Of a stretch of DNA of 64,000 nt, positions 7,910-17,024 are shown piece by piece. The stretch comes from Hirschia sp964351655 (GTDB lineage: Bacteria > Pseudomonadota > Alphaproteobacteria > Caulobacterales > Hyphomonadaceae). Both the position numbers and the translations under genes were made by a program. The stretch's first letter is position 1; each line of letters starts with the position of its first letter. The stretch spans positions 7,815 through 71,814 of the forward strand of contig CAYGPD010000013.1 in the NCBI GenBank assembly GCA_964351655.1. Direction: 5' to 3'. The notes under the pieces are model-generated. The model was not told the DNA's origin, did not search any database, and was given only the letters and a program-made list of their open reading frames with translations.

Positions 7910-8440
7910 TTAGCCCAGCATTTCGCCGCCATCTTCTTCATCACGTGGCACAGGTGCTTCGCGGCGACGCTCTTTACCTGTCCAGCGTCCACCATCTTTT
8001 CGGCGACGATCTGGCCCGTAGTAAAAGGCGGTTTTCACAAACTGACGACGATTATTTACAACTGCAGCCAACTTCTTCCAAGCTTGGTCTGCTGACACTG
8101 GTTTTGCCAGCACCTCATCAACACCAGAATCAACCAATAACTTCAAAACAGAACGGCGCGTATCAGCAGTACATGCAATAACTGGCACGTGTTGAGATGG
8201 ACTATCGGGAGCCCGGCGCAACATTCCAACAAACTCTGCCCCCGTCAAACCATCAAGGTGATGGTCAACGATAATTGCGTCAATATCTTTATCGCCAACT
8301 TGCTTAAACGCATCTTCTGCATTGTCAGCTTCGTGCACTGTTCGAATACCAAACGCCAACAATATACCGCGCCACAACAAACGCATGTTGCGGTGGTCAT
8401 CCAAAACAAGAATAGAAATATTCGCTAGTTTATTGGCCAC
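7910..8440 (-). CDS. Single-domain CheY-like response regulator with Arg-rich tail (copy 1)
   Basis: 176 residues, starting with a GTG preceded by GAGAT. The receiver domain (about 8-130) has the acidic pair DD at 14-15, phospho-acceptor D59 in IIVDHHLDG, T in IACTADTRR and K in LAKPVSADQAW. No output domain follows, only a tail with YYGPDRRRK and a run of charged residues. The neighbouring gene at 8657 encodes a close paralogue with the same tail signature, so this is a tandem duplication. Caulobacter has CheY-like Cle proteins with arginine-rich segments that bind c-di-GMP and tune the flagellar motor. Whether these belong to that group is only a hypothesis. Confidence 0.88.
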   Translation of the reverse strand: MANKLANISILVLDDHRNMRLLWRGILLAFGIRTVHEADNAEDAFKQVGDKDIDAIIVDHHLDGLTGAEFVGMLRRAPDSPSQHVPVIACTADTRRSVLKLLVDSGVDEVLAKPVSADQAWKKLAAVVNNRRQFVKTAFYYGPDRRRKDGGRWTGKERRREAPVPRDEEDGGEMLG

Positions 8441-8656
8441 AATGGTATCTCGATGTTACTCGGTATTATCAATACTAAAATAAGTTTAGGTATTAGCGCC
8501 TAATCTTTATTAATAAACAATGTGCTTCGGGAAGCAAAAGTTATTTTCTAGCACACATATTTTAGACTTTCTCAAAACCACGACAAGTTTCATCAAACAC
8601 TCAATAAAGAGGAAGCGCAAAAGCTGGTTCAATTTTTAAGAAGTTACAGTCTAATT

Positions 8657-9163
8657 CTAGTCTAGCAAGCAATCATCTGGGATATATACGCGGCGTTCTT
8701 CCTCTCCCATAAAAGGAGAGGCACGTCTGCGGCGGTCTGGCCCTGAATATTTGCCAATTCTCACAAATGAGCGGCGGCGGTTCACAAGCATACACATTTT
8801 CTGCCATGCCTGCTCGGCTGAAACGGGTTTTGCCAATATCTCATCGGCTCCCGAATCAATCCATTTGCGCAAAATAGACGGACGCGAATCCCCTGAACAT
8901 GCAATCACAGGCACATGCGGCGCAGGGCTATCACCGCCCCGGCGCAACATGCCGACAAATTCAGCCCCTGTCATGCCATCAAGATGATAATCTACAATCA
9001 CAATATCAATTTGATTTGAGCCCAAAACCTGCAAAGCTTCATATGCATCTTTAGCTTCAAAAACAGAGCGAATACCAAATCCCATAAGAATAGAACGCCA
9101 CAAACGGCGCATATTCTTATGATCATCCAGTACCAGAACTTTGACATTTCCTAGTAAGTTCAC
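8657..9163 (-). CDS. Single-domain CheY-like response regulator with Arg-rich tail (copy 2)
   Basis: About 168 residues from the GTG at 9163, which has AAGGG 8 bases upstream and aligns with the start of copy 1. A GTG at 9172 is the alternative. The phospho-acceptor Asp lies in VIVDYHLDGMTGAEFVGMLRR, a motif almost identical to copy 1, and LAKPVSAEQAW carries the conserved Lys. The tail reads SGPDRRRRASPFMGEEERR. With copy 1 it forms a tandem pair separated by about 215 bases with no gene. Phosphorelay output by protein-protein contact is the likely mode; partners are unknown. Confidence 0.87.
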   Translation of the reverse strand: MNLLGNVKVLVLDDHKNMRRLWRSILMGFGIRSVFEAKDAYEALQVLGSNQIDIVIVDYHLDGMTGAEFVGMLRRGGDSPAPHVPVIACSGDSRPSILRKWIDSGADEILAKPVSAEQAWQKMCMLVNRRRSFVRIGKYSGPDRRRRASPFMGEEERRVYIPDDCLLD

Positions 9164-9355
9164 GTCATTCACCCTTGTCCACCAACAGGCACACCCCTAT
9201 GCCACTCGGGAAGATATAAGCAGATTTTGGTTAGAACCACGTTTGAGTGATCATACCAATCGCATGCATCAAAGGCGTATTTTATTAACCATAAAGTTCA
9301 GCTTTGCGCATTTCAGCGCTTTTATAAGTGCACCTTCATCCCATATACTCTCTAT

Positions 9356-11269
9356 ATGACAGACTCACCCACATCCCCACCTCAACTAGATCCACCTCAA
9401 GATCGCGAACCCAATCCGCATTTTGCCGGTGTGGATGTTATCAAAGCGCATTTAAAGCACTTGCCGGCCAAGCCTGGTGTCTATCGCATGTATGGCATTG
9501 ATGGGGATTTGCTTTATGTGGGGAAAGCGCGCGTTTTGAAAAACCGTGTCGCCAATTATGCAAAGCTAGGCGGACACACTCAACGCATCGCCCGCATGAT
9601 TTCGCTGACCCGCAGCATGGAGTTTGTCGTCACAGAAAGCGAAACCGAAGCGCTGCTGCTTGAGGCAAACCTGATCAAAAAGCTCAAGCCGCGTTTTAAT
9701 ATCCTGCTGCGCGATGATAAAAGCTTTCCCTATATCCTTATCCGCCGCGATCATGATGCCCCGCAAATCCTAAAGCATCGCGGCGCTAAAAAAACCAAGG
9801 GCGATTACTTTGGCCCATTCGCATCCGGCTATGCGGTCAATGAAACGCTCGACATTCTGCAAAAGGCTTTCCTTCTGCGCACCTGCACCGACAGCGTGTA
9901 TGAAGGGCGTTCTCGCGCTTGTATGCAACATCAAATCAAGCGCTGCTCTGCCCCCTGCGTCGACCTGATCTCAAAGCAAGACTATGATGAACTTGCAAAC
10001 CAAGCCGCCCTCTTCCTGCAAGGCAAAGCTACTACGCTACAAGACCAACTTGCCCAAGACATGGAACGCGCCTCTGAAGATATGGAGTTTGAAAAAGCTG
10101 CCATTTTGCGTGACCGCATCAAAGCCCTTGCAGCTGTCCGCGCTTCTCAAACCATAAACCCCGCCGATGTGGACGAGGCAGATATTTTCGCTATTGAAAC
10201 CAAGGGCGGACAAACCTGTGTGCAGGCTTTCTTTATTCGTGCAGGCCAAAACTGGGGTGCCACCGCATATTATCCGCGTCATGATATGGATGATACGCCG
10301 GAAGACATCCTCGCCGCTTTCCTTGTGCAGTTTTATGATAGCCGCCCCGTTCCAAAACTCATCCTCACATCAGTTGTGCCCAGCCAAGCAAAATTCATTG
10401 CCGAGGCGCTAGAACTTCGCACCGAATATAAAGTCTATATCCACACACCCGCACGCGGCGCAAAGCTTGGTCTCGTCAAGCAAGCCCACACGAATGCGCG
10501 TGAAGCCCTTGCCCGAAAATTGGCGCAGACCCAAAGCCAAGGCAAAATCCTTACCCATGTGCAAAAAGTCTTCGATCTTTCAGAACCACCCAAGCGTATC
10601 GAAGTTTACGACAACTCTCACATTCAAGGCAGCAATGCCGTTGGCGGGATGATTGTCGCCAATTCTGAGGGCTTTGATAAATCCAGCTATCGCAAATTCA
10701 ATATCAAAGACACGGAGATAGAACCGGGGGATGATTACGGCATGATGCGCGAAGTGATGCGCCGCCGTTTTGCGCGTCTGAAAAAGGAAGCCGAAGGGCG
10801 CGAAACCAAGCCAGACACATGGCCTGATCTTGTGCTAATTGATGGCGGCTTGGGGCAATTATCTGCCGTGATTGAAGCTTTGGCGGATGTAGGCTTTGGT
10901 CCTCATGACCTCAATCTCGTCGCCATCGCCAAAGGGCCAGACCGTAATGCGGGCCGCGAGCAATTCTTCCGTCCGGGCCGCGCGCCTTTCCAAATGCCGA
11001 TCAATGATCCTGCTTTATATTATTTACAGCGCCTTCGCGATGAAGCCCACCGCTGGGCCATTGGTGCGCACCGCGCCAAACGTTCCGCCGACATTAAGAA
11101 AAACCCGCTCGATGACATTGGCGGCATTGGGCCTACCCGAAAAAAAGCACTTTTACATCATTTTGGCAGTGCCAAAGGCATATCTAATGCTAAACTCGTA
11201 GACCTTGAAGCCGTGGAAGGCGTTTCCGCTGCCTTAGCGCAAAAAATATACGACCATTTCCAGAATTGA
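9356..11269 (+). CDS. uvrC: UvrABC system protein C (excision nuclease subunit)
   Basis: 637 residues, full length. The GIY-YIG nuclease domain is at about 36-115 (KPGVYRMYGIDGDLLYVGKARVLKNRV). A cysteine-containing middle region (CMQHQIKRCSAPC) follows. The UVR domain comes next (EDMEFEKAAILRDRIKAL). The RNase H-like second nuclease domain includes EVYDNSHIQG and LVLIDGGLGQL, and the C-terminal part is a helix-hairpin-helix pair (DDIGGIGPTRKKALLHHFGS). UvrC makes both incisions at lesions marked by UvrAB. In Caulobacter relatives pgsA often follows uvrC; here pgsA lies 6.6 kb away. Confidence 0.97.
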   Translation: MTDSPTSPPQLDPPQDREPNPHFAGVDVIKAHLKHLPAKPGVYRMYGIDGDLLYVGKARVLKNRVANYAKLGGHTQRIARMISLTRSMEFVVTESETEALLLEANLIKKLKPRFNILLRDDKSFPYILIRRDHDAPQILKHRGAKKTKGDYFGPFASGYAVNETLDILQKAFLLRTCTDSVYEGRSRACMQHQIKRCSAPCVDLISKQDYDELANQAALFLQGKATTLQDQLAQDMERASEDMEFEKAAILRDRIKALAAVRASQTINPADVDEADIFAIETKGGQTCVQAFFIRAGQNWGATAYYPRHDMDDTPEDILAAFLVQFYDSRPVPKLILTSVVPSQAKFIAEALELRTEYKVYIHTPARGAKLGLVKQAHTNAREALARKLAQTQSQGKILTHVQKVFDLSEPPKRIEVYDNSHIQGSNAVGGMIVANSEGFDKSSYRKFNIKDTEIEPGDDYGMMREVMRRRFARLKKEAEGRETKPDTWPDLVLIDGGLGQLSAVIEALADVGFGPHDLNLVAIAKGPDRNAGREQFFRPGRAPFQMPINDPALYYLQRLRDEAHRWAIGAHRAKRSADIKKNPLDDIGGIGPTRKKALLHHFGSAKGISNAKLVDLEAVEGVSAALAQKIYDHFQN

Positions 11270-11276
11270 GCCCATC

Positions 11277-11774
11277 ATGCCGACAGCCTTGAGTATTCGC
11301 CCCGCCACACCTGATGACCATGACCGCATGTGGGAAATTCTTGAGCCTGTTATCAGCGCCGGAGAGACCTACACCGTCCCCCGCGACTGGACCAAAGAGC
11401 AAGCGCTAAACTATTGGTGCTCAGATAATAAACACACCTTCGTCGCTCAATGCGGAGAGGATATTTTAGGCACATATTATCTACGTCAAAACGGTATGGG
11501 CGGCCTCTCCCACATCGCAAATTGTGGTTATATCACAGGCTATAAAGCACGCGGGCGCGGTGTCGCCTCGCAAATGTGCGAGCACTCTCTGAAAAAAGCC
11601 GTCGAGCTAGGCTATAAAGCGATGCAATTTAACTGTGTCGTCTCCACCAATGAAGGCGCCGTCCGCCTCTGGCACCGCTGGGGCTTCGACACCGTCGGCA
11701 CCCTCCCCAAAGCCTTCAACCACCCCACCAAAGGCATGGTCGACGCCCATGTGATGTTTAAGCAGCTGGTTTAG
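11277..11774 (+). CDS. GNAT family N-acetyltransferase
   Basis: 165 residues. The acetyl-CoA-binding motif A is seen as NCGYITGYKARGRGVASQMCEHSLKKAVELGYKAM, with the R/Q-x-x-G-x-G/A pattern R-G-R-G-V-A. Motif B is NEGAVRLWHRWGFDTVGTLPKAF, typical of small-molecule or protein N-acetyltransferases. It begins 8 bases after the uvrC stop and is probably co-transcribed. The substrate is unknown. Confidence 0.9.
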   Translation: MPTALSIRPATPDDHDRMWEILEPVISAGETYTVPRDWTKEQALNYWCSDNKHTFVAQCGEDILGTYYLRQNGMGGLSHIANCGYITGYKARGRGVASQMCEHSLKKAVELGYKAMQFNCVVSTNEGAVRLWHRWGFDTVGTLPKAFNHPTKGMVDAHVMFKQLV

Positions 11775-11918
11775 TGCAAAGTTAAATATAATTTCTCTTT
11801 TTATTCTAAAGATACCACAAACAATAAAATCGATATCTTTCGATGCAGACAGTAGTTATTGACCTTTGCAACATTCGTGTATTGTATGAAATAGTTTTAC
11901 TTCAAGGGGTTGGGGAAT

Positions 11919-13376
11919 ATGAAATCTATTATTTTAACTGTATTTGCACTTCTGCTTTTCGGATGCACCACAGCGACTATAGTCCAAAACAAGCCTGTCA
12001 ATTTTACCGATAAATTAGACGTCTCTGAAGTTTCAACGGCTGTTATCGCAGGATTAAAACAATCAACTTGGTCAATAAAAGAAATACAGACTGACAAAGT
12101 ACTTTCTCAACGAACCAATGGTTCGTGGTCAGTTGATATTGCTGTTTTTTTTGATACCAATTCTTATGAAATTAAATACCTAAAAAGTTCAGGTTTAGGT
12201 TTTGACAATAAAACCCAAACTATTCATTCAAATTACAATGTCTGGATTCAAGAAGTTAAAGAAAAGATAGATTATTTTTTATCTGCACCTGAGCAAGCAC
12301 AAGCTGTTGCTGATGCAAAAGGAATTATCTTCGCAGACAATTCCGAAGACCAACCCAGTCAACATCTAAAACAAATCTATTTGTTCAAAAACCTCAATGA
12401 CCCTCTAAACATCGGCAACGCTATACAGTCATCCTTAGCAAGCAACGGATATCGTGTTTCTATGATGATGCCGAATTCGCCTATACCCATCCCACCTACT
12501 ACAGAAAACGTGAACAAGAGTAGTCAAAGCGGTTCTGGATCGAGGTTTCTGATATCAGAAGACGGATACATTCTAACAAATCAACACGTTACTAATGGAA
12601 GCTCCGATATCGTCGTTTATGTAGATAAAAAGCCGTACAGAGCCCACATTATTAAAGAAACAAGCAATTTAGATTTAGCGTTGATCAAAGCCGAAGGGAT
12701 ACATAAAGCAAACCATATTAACGCTTTCTCTATCGGCAACATAGAACTTGGCACGGAACTATATGCTTTGGGCTTTCCACTTATAGATACACTTGGCGTA
12801 GGTTTAAGGATTACCGAAGGAATCGTTAGTTCAATGGGAGGGATGCACGACGAAGGAACGGCCTTCCAAATGACAGCCTCAATTCATCCTGGAAATTCTG
12901 GCGGTCCAGTGGTCGATAGTGAAGGTAAACTATTAGGAGTATCGGTTAGTCGTGTTAATGATCAGTATCTAATGACAACGCGCGGAATTATCGGACAAAA
13001 TTTGAATTTTGCAGTAAATGGTGAATTTATTTCTGCTTTTTTGATTGGAACACCAGTCAAAGAGTCCCCCGATCAAGTTACTAATTCGCTCAAAAACTCT
13101 ATTGCATCAACTACTCTAATTGCTGTTAACTTCAGCAACAACACAAGAAATCAGTCTTCTCCACCTACACATCAGAATAATACAATAGCTATCAAATATA
13201 ATTATTCGAGTTACTGGGATGTTTTTGTACACCAAATGAAAAACTTGAGTATAGAAGCCTACGATCCATATACAGGCGAAATATATGCCAGCGTACAAGA
13301 TGGCGGTGATAGTTTGCGCGGCCATCAAGGTTATTTAGATAGAGCAATTGCTAATTTGATCAAACAACTAATGTAG
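11919..13376 (+). CDS. Lipoprotein with central trypsin-like (DegP-type) serine protease domain
   Basis: About 485 residues from the ATG at 11919 (GGGGA directly upstream). The signal peptide MKSIILTVFALLLFGC ends in a lipobox. Residues ~30-110 match a common small-lipoprotein domain ending in IHSNYNVWI. After a linker, a protease domain shows the triad: H in TNQHVTNG, D in NLDLALIKA, S in HPGNSGGPV. No PDZ domain follows; instead a further C-terminal domain ends ASVQDGGDSLRGHQGYLDRA. It probably acts in the periplasm, anchored in an envelope membrane. Codon use is more AT-rich than in uvrC next door, suggesting later acquisition. The substrate is unknown. Confidence 0.8.
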   Translation: MKSIILTVFALLLFGCTTATIVQNKPVNFTDKLDVSEVSTAVIAGLKQSTWSIKEIQTDKVLSQRTNGSWSVDIAVFFDTNSYEIKYLKSSGLGFDNKTQTIHSNYNVWIQEVKEKIDYFLSAPEQAQAVADAKGIIFADNSEDQPSQHLKQIYLFKNLNDPLNIGNAIQSSLASNGYRVSMMMPNSPIPIPPTTENVNKSSQSGSGSRFLISEDGYILTNQHVTNGSSDIVVYVDKKPYRAHIIKETSNLDLALIKAEGIHKANHINAFSIGNIELGTELYALGFPLIDTLGVGLRITEGIVSSMGGMHDEGTAFQMTASIHPGNSGGPVVDSEGKLLGVSVSRVNDQYLMTTRGIIGQNLNFAVNGEFISAFLIGTPVKESPDQVTNSLKNSIASTTLIAVNFSNNTRNQSSPPTHQNNTIAIKYNYSSYWDVFVHQMKNLSIEAYDPYTGEIYASVQDGGDSLRGHQGYLDRAIANLIKQLM

Positions 13377-13433
13377 CCTTTCTCACTCTTATAGTTCTGG
13401 ATTCCCTAATGCGCAGCGTTTCACCCCCCGTAG

Positions 13434-13460
13434 GGTGCATTAAGCGCCAGCGAATGCACC
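13434..13460. repeat. Small palindromic element (possible dispersed repeat)
   Basis: GGTGCATT (13434-13441) and AATGCACC (13453-13460) form a perfect 8-bp inverted repeat around the loop AAGCGCCAGCG, preceded by GTAG. Near-identical GTGCATTAAGCG...AATGCACC palindromes are scattered in many bacterial genomes, so this may be one copy of a REP-like family. Only one copy is visible in the window. Confidence 0.4.
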
Positions 13461-13573
13461 ACCCATCCCCCAACAACAAATGCCCCGCACAATCACACAT
13501 GCATTTGCACATTTGCCCGATCTAAATTATCCAAAGCGCAACACACAAAACGCAAACCTAAGTGAGCGCATTC

Positions 13574-14128
13574 ATGAACCCGATTCAACTTCGCAAAATA
13601 CTCGTTCAAATTCACCTGTATTGTGCGGCTTTCCTGACCCCTGCCTTTTTGCTCGTCGCTGTGACAGGCGGCCTGTATCTTTTGGGCGTGAAAGGCAGCA
13701 CCACGACATCACCGCTCGCTCTTCCCGCCGGCGCAGTTCTCAACTCTGACAGCCCAACACTTGAGCAAGACGTTGCTGACCTTCTAAAGGCTGCGGGATC
13801 TGACCATACATTTGATTACGTCAAAAACAGAGGCAATGTGCTGCAAACACGCCCGACATCGCGTGAATATGTTCAGTTCAACATCTCAGAAGATGGCGTA
13901 ACCGCAAACAGCGTTAAGCCAGACCTGCAATACAGCTTGATGGAATTACATAAAGGCCACGGCCCGACACTCTTTAGAAGCTATCAAATCCTCGCCGCTT
14001 TAGCTCTATTCATCGTTGTTGTCGGCGGTTTCTTCGTCGGTTTGCTTGCGCCAGCTTATCGCAAAACCACAATCATCGCGACCGGCCTTGGCGCGGTCAG
14101 CTTCGCATTGCTAGCCTTTATTCTTTAA
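13574..14128 (+). CDS. PepSY-associated membrane protein
   Basis: 184 residues from the ATG at 13574; a GTG at 13562 is possible but lacks a ribosome site. An N-terminal helix (IHLYCAAFLTPAFLLVAVTGGLYLL) matches the first segment of PepSY-TM proteins. A ~90-residue periplasmic stretch follows, with QYSLMELHKGHGPTLFRSYQI, then two C-terminal helices (ILAALALFIVVVGGFFVGLLA and TIIATGLGAVSFALLAFIL). PepSY-TM proteins are often tied to iron uptake or periplasmic protease control; no specific role can be assigned here. Confidence 0.75.
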   Translation: MNPIQLRKILVQIHLYCAAFLTPAFLLVAVTGGLYLLGVKGSTTTSPLALPAGAVLNSDSPTLEQDVADLLKAAGSDHTFDYVKNRGNVLQTRPTSREYVQFNISEDGVTANSVKPDLQYSLMELHKGHGPTLFRSYQILAALALFIVVVGGFFVGLLAPAYRKTTIIATGLGAVSFALLAFIL

Positions 14129-14138
14129 TGTGACCGCT

Positions 14139-14166
14139 TGTAGCTCTTCTTTCGGGGAGAGCTACA
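14139..14166. terminator. Hairpin between convergent genes (14128 / 14175)
   Basis: TGTAGCTCT and AGAGCTACA form a perfect 9-bp stem with a 10-base loop, placed in the 46 bases between two convergent stop codons. There is no long T-run, so termination strength is uncertain. Confidence 0.55.
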
Positions 14167-14174
14167 ATTCCGCT

Positions 14175-14966
14175 TTAAATGCCCGCCAAAATGGCAGCCT
14201 TCACGAGCATCCAAATTCCCATTGCAATCATAACAATATTTTCTGTCAGCGACACAAAACCAAGCGGTACGTTTGAATCGCCCCCTACGCAGGCACATTT
14301 CAATTCACGCTTATCCACATAAACCGCTTTATAGACAGACACAGCGCCAATCGTTCCAATGACCAACGCAATCGGTGCCCCAATCAAAGCCAGCCCACCT
14401 CCGGCGATCATCAACACGCCTGCCGCACCTTCGGCATACGGGTATACATATCCATAGCCGGGCTTTTTGCGTGCTAGTAAGTCGTAATTGAGAAACATCG
14501 TCGAAAAAGATTCAACGTCTTTCAGTTTCTGCAATGCCAAAACCGTCATGGAAAAGGCTGCAAACAACTCAATTGTGCGCACTGATAAGATATTTCGACT
14601 TGCCCACCACATCACAGCCAAAGCCATAAGCGCACATATTGAGAAAATCATCACCACAGGCGTATAGCTGGTTTTATCACCACCTTTTTCAAAAGAAGTG
14701 AGCTGCGCGCGCAAATCCTCATATCCGCCCACACGCTGACCATCTATAAATGTCTGCGGCGTTGTTTTTACATTGTGCTCCTGCTTAAAAGCATCCGTTT
14801 GTTCGCGTGTGGTAAGGTGGTGATCTTCCACCCGATACCCTTTTCTCTCAAGCAACCATTTTGACTTTACGCCATAGGGACACACATGCTTCTCCATCAC
14901 CATACGATAGAGCACAGCAGTTTTACTGCCCTTCGCTACATTTCTTAAATCCGAATTCTGCGTCAT
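14175..14966 (-). CDS. Glutaredoxin-MauE (DoxX-like) fusion membrane protein
   Basis: About 263 residues from the ATG at 14966, which overlaps a GGAAGGG ribosome site; a GTG at 15020 is a weaker alternative. The N-terminal ~90 residues are glutaredoxin-like: active site MEKHVCPYGVKSKW, the cis-Pro loop TTPQTFIDG and GGYEDL. The C-terminal half has four membrane helices of the MauE/DoxX type, with a Cys pair CACVGG in the third loop. The glutaredoxin could pass electrons to or from the membrane cysteines. The topology and partner are inferred, not known. Confidence 0.8.
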   Translation of the reverse strand: MTQNSDLRNVAKGSKTAVLYRMVMEKHVCPYGVKSKWLLERKGYRVEDHHLTTREQTDAFKQEHNVKTTPQTFIDGQRVGGYEDLRAQLTSFEKGGDKTSYTPVVMIFSICALMALAVMWWASRNILSVRTIELFAAFSMTVLALQKLKDVESFSTMFLNYDLLARKKPGYGYVYPYAEGAAGVLMIAGGGLALIGAPIALVIGTIGAVSVYKAVYVDKRELKCACVGGDSNVPLGFVSLTENIVMIAMGIWMLVKAAILAGI

Positions 14967-15126
14967 CAGCTTAAACCCTTCCATGGCCCTCACAGCACAA
15001 GTCATGACATCCTCGTCCACAGACGTAAACGATGTGCACGTGCTTGAGATTAAACCAACTCATGGAGTATTAGAATGTTCCAGTATTTTCAGCTTCGCCC
15101 AAACCGGATTTAAACACACACATATC

Positions 15127-15546
15127 TCAATTTGCAGCCAGCGCCTCACATCCTGCATTGGATTCAAGCTCGCAAGCGCGCTCAAAAAATATGTTTGCAT
15201 CCCCAAATTTCAATACAATCTCTCCGGCAGCTAAACACGAATCTGCATTCCCCAATTGGCATGAACTCGCCAGATAATAAGCCACCTCCATTAGGCTCGT
15301 ATCTACTTCAAATGGATATCCGATATCTCCATCTCGCCCCTGAAGGTACATATCAGCCAGTGCCAAACATGACGCATCAATTCCCGCATCACATTGCCCG
15401 CTCAATCTATCAATCCGATTCTGGCGAATTGCATCTTCACCGCGTGATACCCCCCAATGCGCAAGCACGAACGCAATCAATAACAGCGATACCTTTCCTA
15501 GAGTGCGATAAACACCGCTTTTTTGCTTTGAACTCTTCGCTTCCAT
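15127..15546 (-). CDS. Membrane-anchored Sel1-like repeat protein, Cys-rich
   Basis: About 139 residues from the ATG at 15546, directly behind a GGGGGGAG ribosome site; a longer frame exists but is not needed. A single N-terminal membrane helix (TLGKVSLLLIAFVLAHWGVS) is followed by two or three Sel1-like repeats with spaced cysteines: CDAGIDASCLALADMYLQG, CQLGNADSCLAAGEIVL and CELESNAGCEALAAN. This resembles Hcp-type Sel1 proteins with disulfide-paired helices, so the repeats are probably periplasmic. It may share redox surroundings with the neighbouring glutaredoxin-MauE gene, which is a guess. Confidence 0.7.
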   Translation of the reverse strand: MEAKSSKQKSGVYRTLGKVSLLLIAFVLAHWGVSRGEDAIRQNRIDRLSGQCDAGIDASCLALADMYLQGRDGDIGYPFEVDTSLMEVAYYLASSCQLGNADSCLAAGEIVLKFGDANIFFERACELESNAGCEALAAN

Positions 15547-15757
15547 AACTCCCCCCACAAAATTCCAATCCAATATAAAATACACCCATTTTCCATACCA
15601 TTCGCTTTAGCAATCCAGGCTATGTTTATCCAATATGAGCACACGCCTCATCTGCCGCTGTAGAAAATTCATTCCTGCAAACCCGCCACCTTCCCAATAA
15701 GAAAAAACTCGGCTAGCTTCCAATAATTGTAAACAATATACAAATAGGGAGGCATTC

Positions 15758-16825
15758 ATGCTAAAGCGCCTAATACTCGCCATATCAGCCTTATGCTGCT
15801 TACAGACGGCTTGTGCAGAACAGCCTAAAGATTTCAAAGTTTTTCGAGAAATGGACGCCACAAACGCACCCGCAAACATTGCAGTTGGTGCCGATGGCCG
15901 CATTTTCATGAGCACACACCTTGCTTATGGTCCTCCGCACAAAATTGTCGAAGTCATGCCAGATGGCAGTTTCGAGCCTTATCCAAAAGCTGAATTCTTC
16001 CCTGAAATTAATGCCGTTTTGGGCGCTATCGTAGACCGCGATGGTATCTTTTGGTTTCTAGACACAATCTGGGGCAAGGATGGCATGGGCCGCGTTATTG
16101 GCTGGGACACAAAGAACGAGAAACTCTACAAAATCTTCCACATTCCGCGTCCTCTAATCTATGATAATTTCATCCTAAACGACATGGCTGTGGATAGGGA
16201 CAATAACGCGATTTACATTGCTGAAACAGCCTCAGATACCACATCCGCAATTTTGGTTTTAGACATAGACACCGGCCTTGTACGCCGTGTGCTAGAAGGC
16301 TCGAAAGTCACCACGCCCGAAGACAAGCAAATGATCATTCGCGGCAAGCCACTTACTATGCAAGGCAATGATGCCAAAGTCGGTATCAACCCCATCACGA
16401 TTGATGACCAAAACGAATATGTTTACTTCGCGCCTATGACGAGCACAGCGCTATATCGCGTAAAAACAGCTGACCTTTTAGACAAGACGCTAGACAATGC
16501 AGCACTTGAAGCACGCGTTGAACGCTATGCAGATAAGCCTATGAGCGATGGCATCACAATCGATTCTGAAGGCAATGTTTATATTTCAGACATCGCAAAC
16601 AGTGCGCTAGGCGTCATCACAACTGACCGCAAATACACGCAACTTTTCCAAGATGATAACATTCTGGACTGGGTTGAAGGTTTTGCAAACGCAGGTGATG
16701 CAGGCATTTATGCAACTGCGAACAAACTCCACCGTTCGCCTGCCTTTAATAATGAACAGCCTACACCAAACCAATTTTATATCATTCAATTTGAGCCACT
16801 CGCCCACGCGACTTTGGGCCGCTAA
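15758..16825 (+). CDS. Major royal jelly / yellow-family beta-propeller protein
   Basis: 355 residues with a signal peptide (LILAISALCCLQTACA). The body is a six-bladed propeller of the SMP-30/major royal jelly protein superfamily: NIAVGADGRIFMSTH, GWDTKNEKLYKIFHIPRP, NDMAVDRDNNAIYIAETA, GINPITIDDQNEYVYFAPMTSTALYRV and SDGITIDSEGNVYISD. The GIN...ALYRV stretch is distinctive for the yellow/L-dopachrome-tautomerase-related group. It is periplasmic or a lipoprotein-like secreted protein. Its substrate in bacteria is not established. Confidence 0.82.
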   Translation: MLKRLILAISALCCLQTACAEQPKDFKVFREMDATNAPANIAVGADGRIFMSTHLAYGPPHKIVEVMPDGSFEPYPKAEFFPEINAVLGAIVDRDGIFWFLDTIWGKDGMGRVIGWDTKNEKLYKIFHIPRPLIYDNFILNDMAVDRDNNAIYIAETASDTTSAILVLDIDTGLVRRVLEGSKVTTPEDKQMIIRGKPLTMQGNDAKVGINPITIDDQNEYVYFAPMTSTALYRVKTADLLDKTLDNAALEARVERYADKPMSDGITIDSEGNVYISDIANSALGVITTDRKYTQLFQDDNILDWVEGFANAGDAGIYATANKLHRSPAFNNEQPTPNQFYIIQFEPLAHATLGR

Positions 16826-16845
16826 ATTATCCCACTCAAAAGCTA

Positions 16846-16871
16846 TAAGGTCCGGTTCACCCCGGACCTTA
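16846..16871. terminator. Perfect 10-bp hairpin after the beta-propeller gene
   Basis: TAAGGTCCGG and CCGGACCTTA pair perfectly around a 6-base loop, 20 bases after the stop codon. No T-run follows. A third partial copy, CCGGACCTTAT, lies about 35 bases further on, so alternative pairings are possible. It may act as a transcript end or RNA-stability element. Confidence 0.5.
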
Positions 16872-17024
16872 CGGTCATAGTTGGGGGGGAGATTCACAGG
16901 ACAATCCGGACCTTATATCTGGGAAGTACTCTACTACGGGGGAGACTTGTTCAAAGCAGCACCGAATGCAGCTATCATTGCCCAAACACACACAAATCAT
17001 ACCATTTGCGGTGCAGTATTAAGC

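Noticed and set aside
13480..13749. 89-codon frame overlapping the start of the PepSY-type gene
   Set aside because: It is an out-of-frame shadow; the other frame encodes clear membrane helices and continues to a proper stop.
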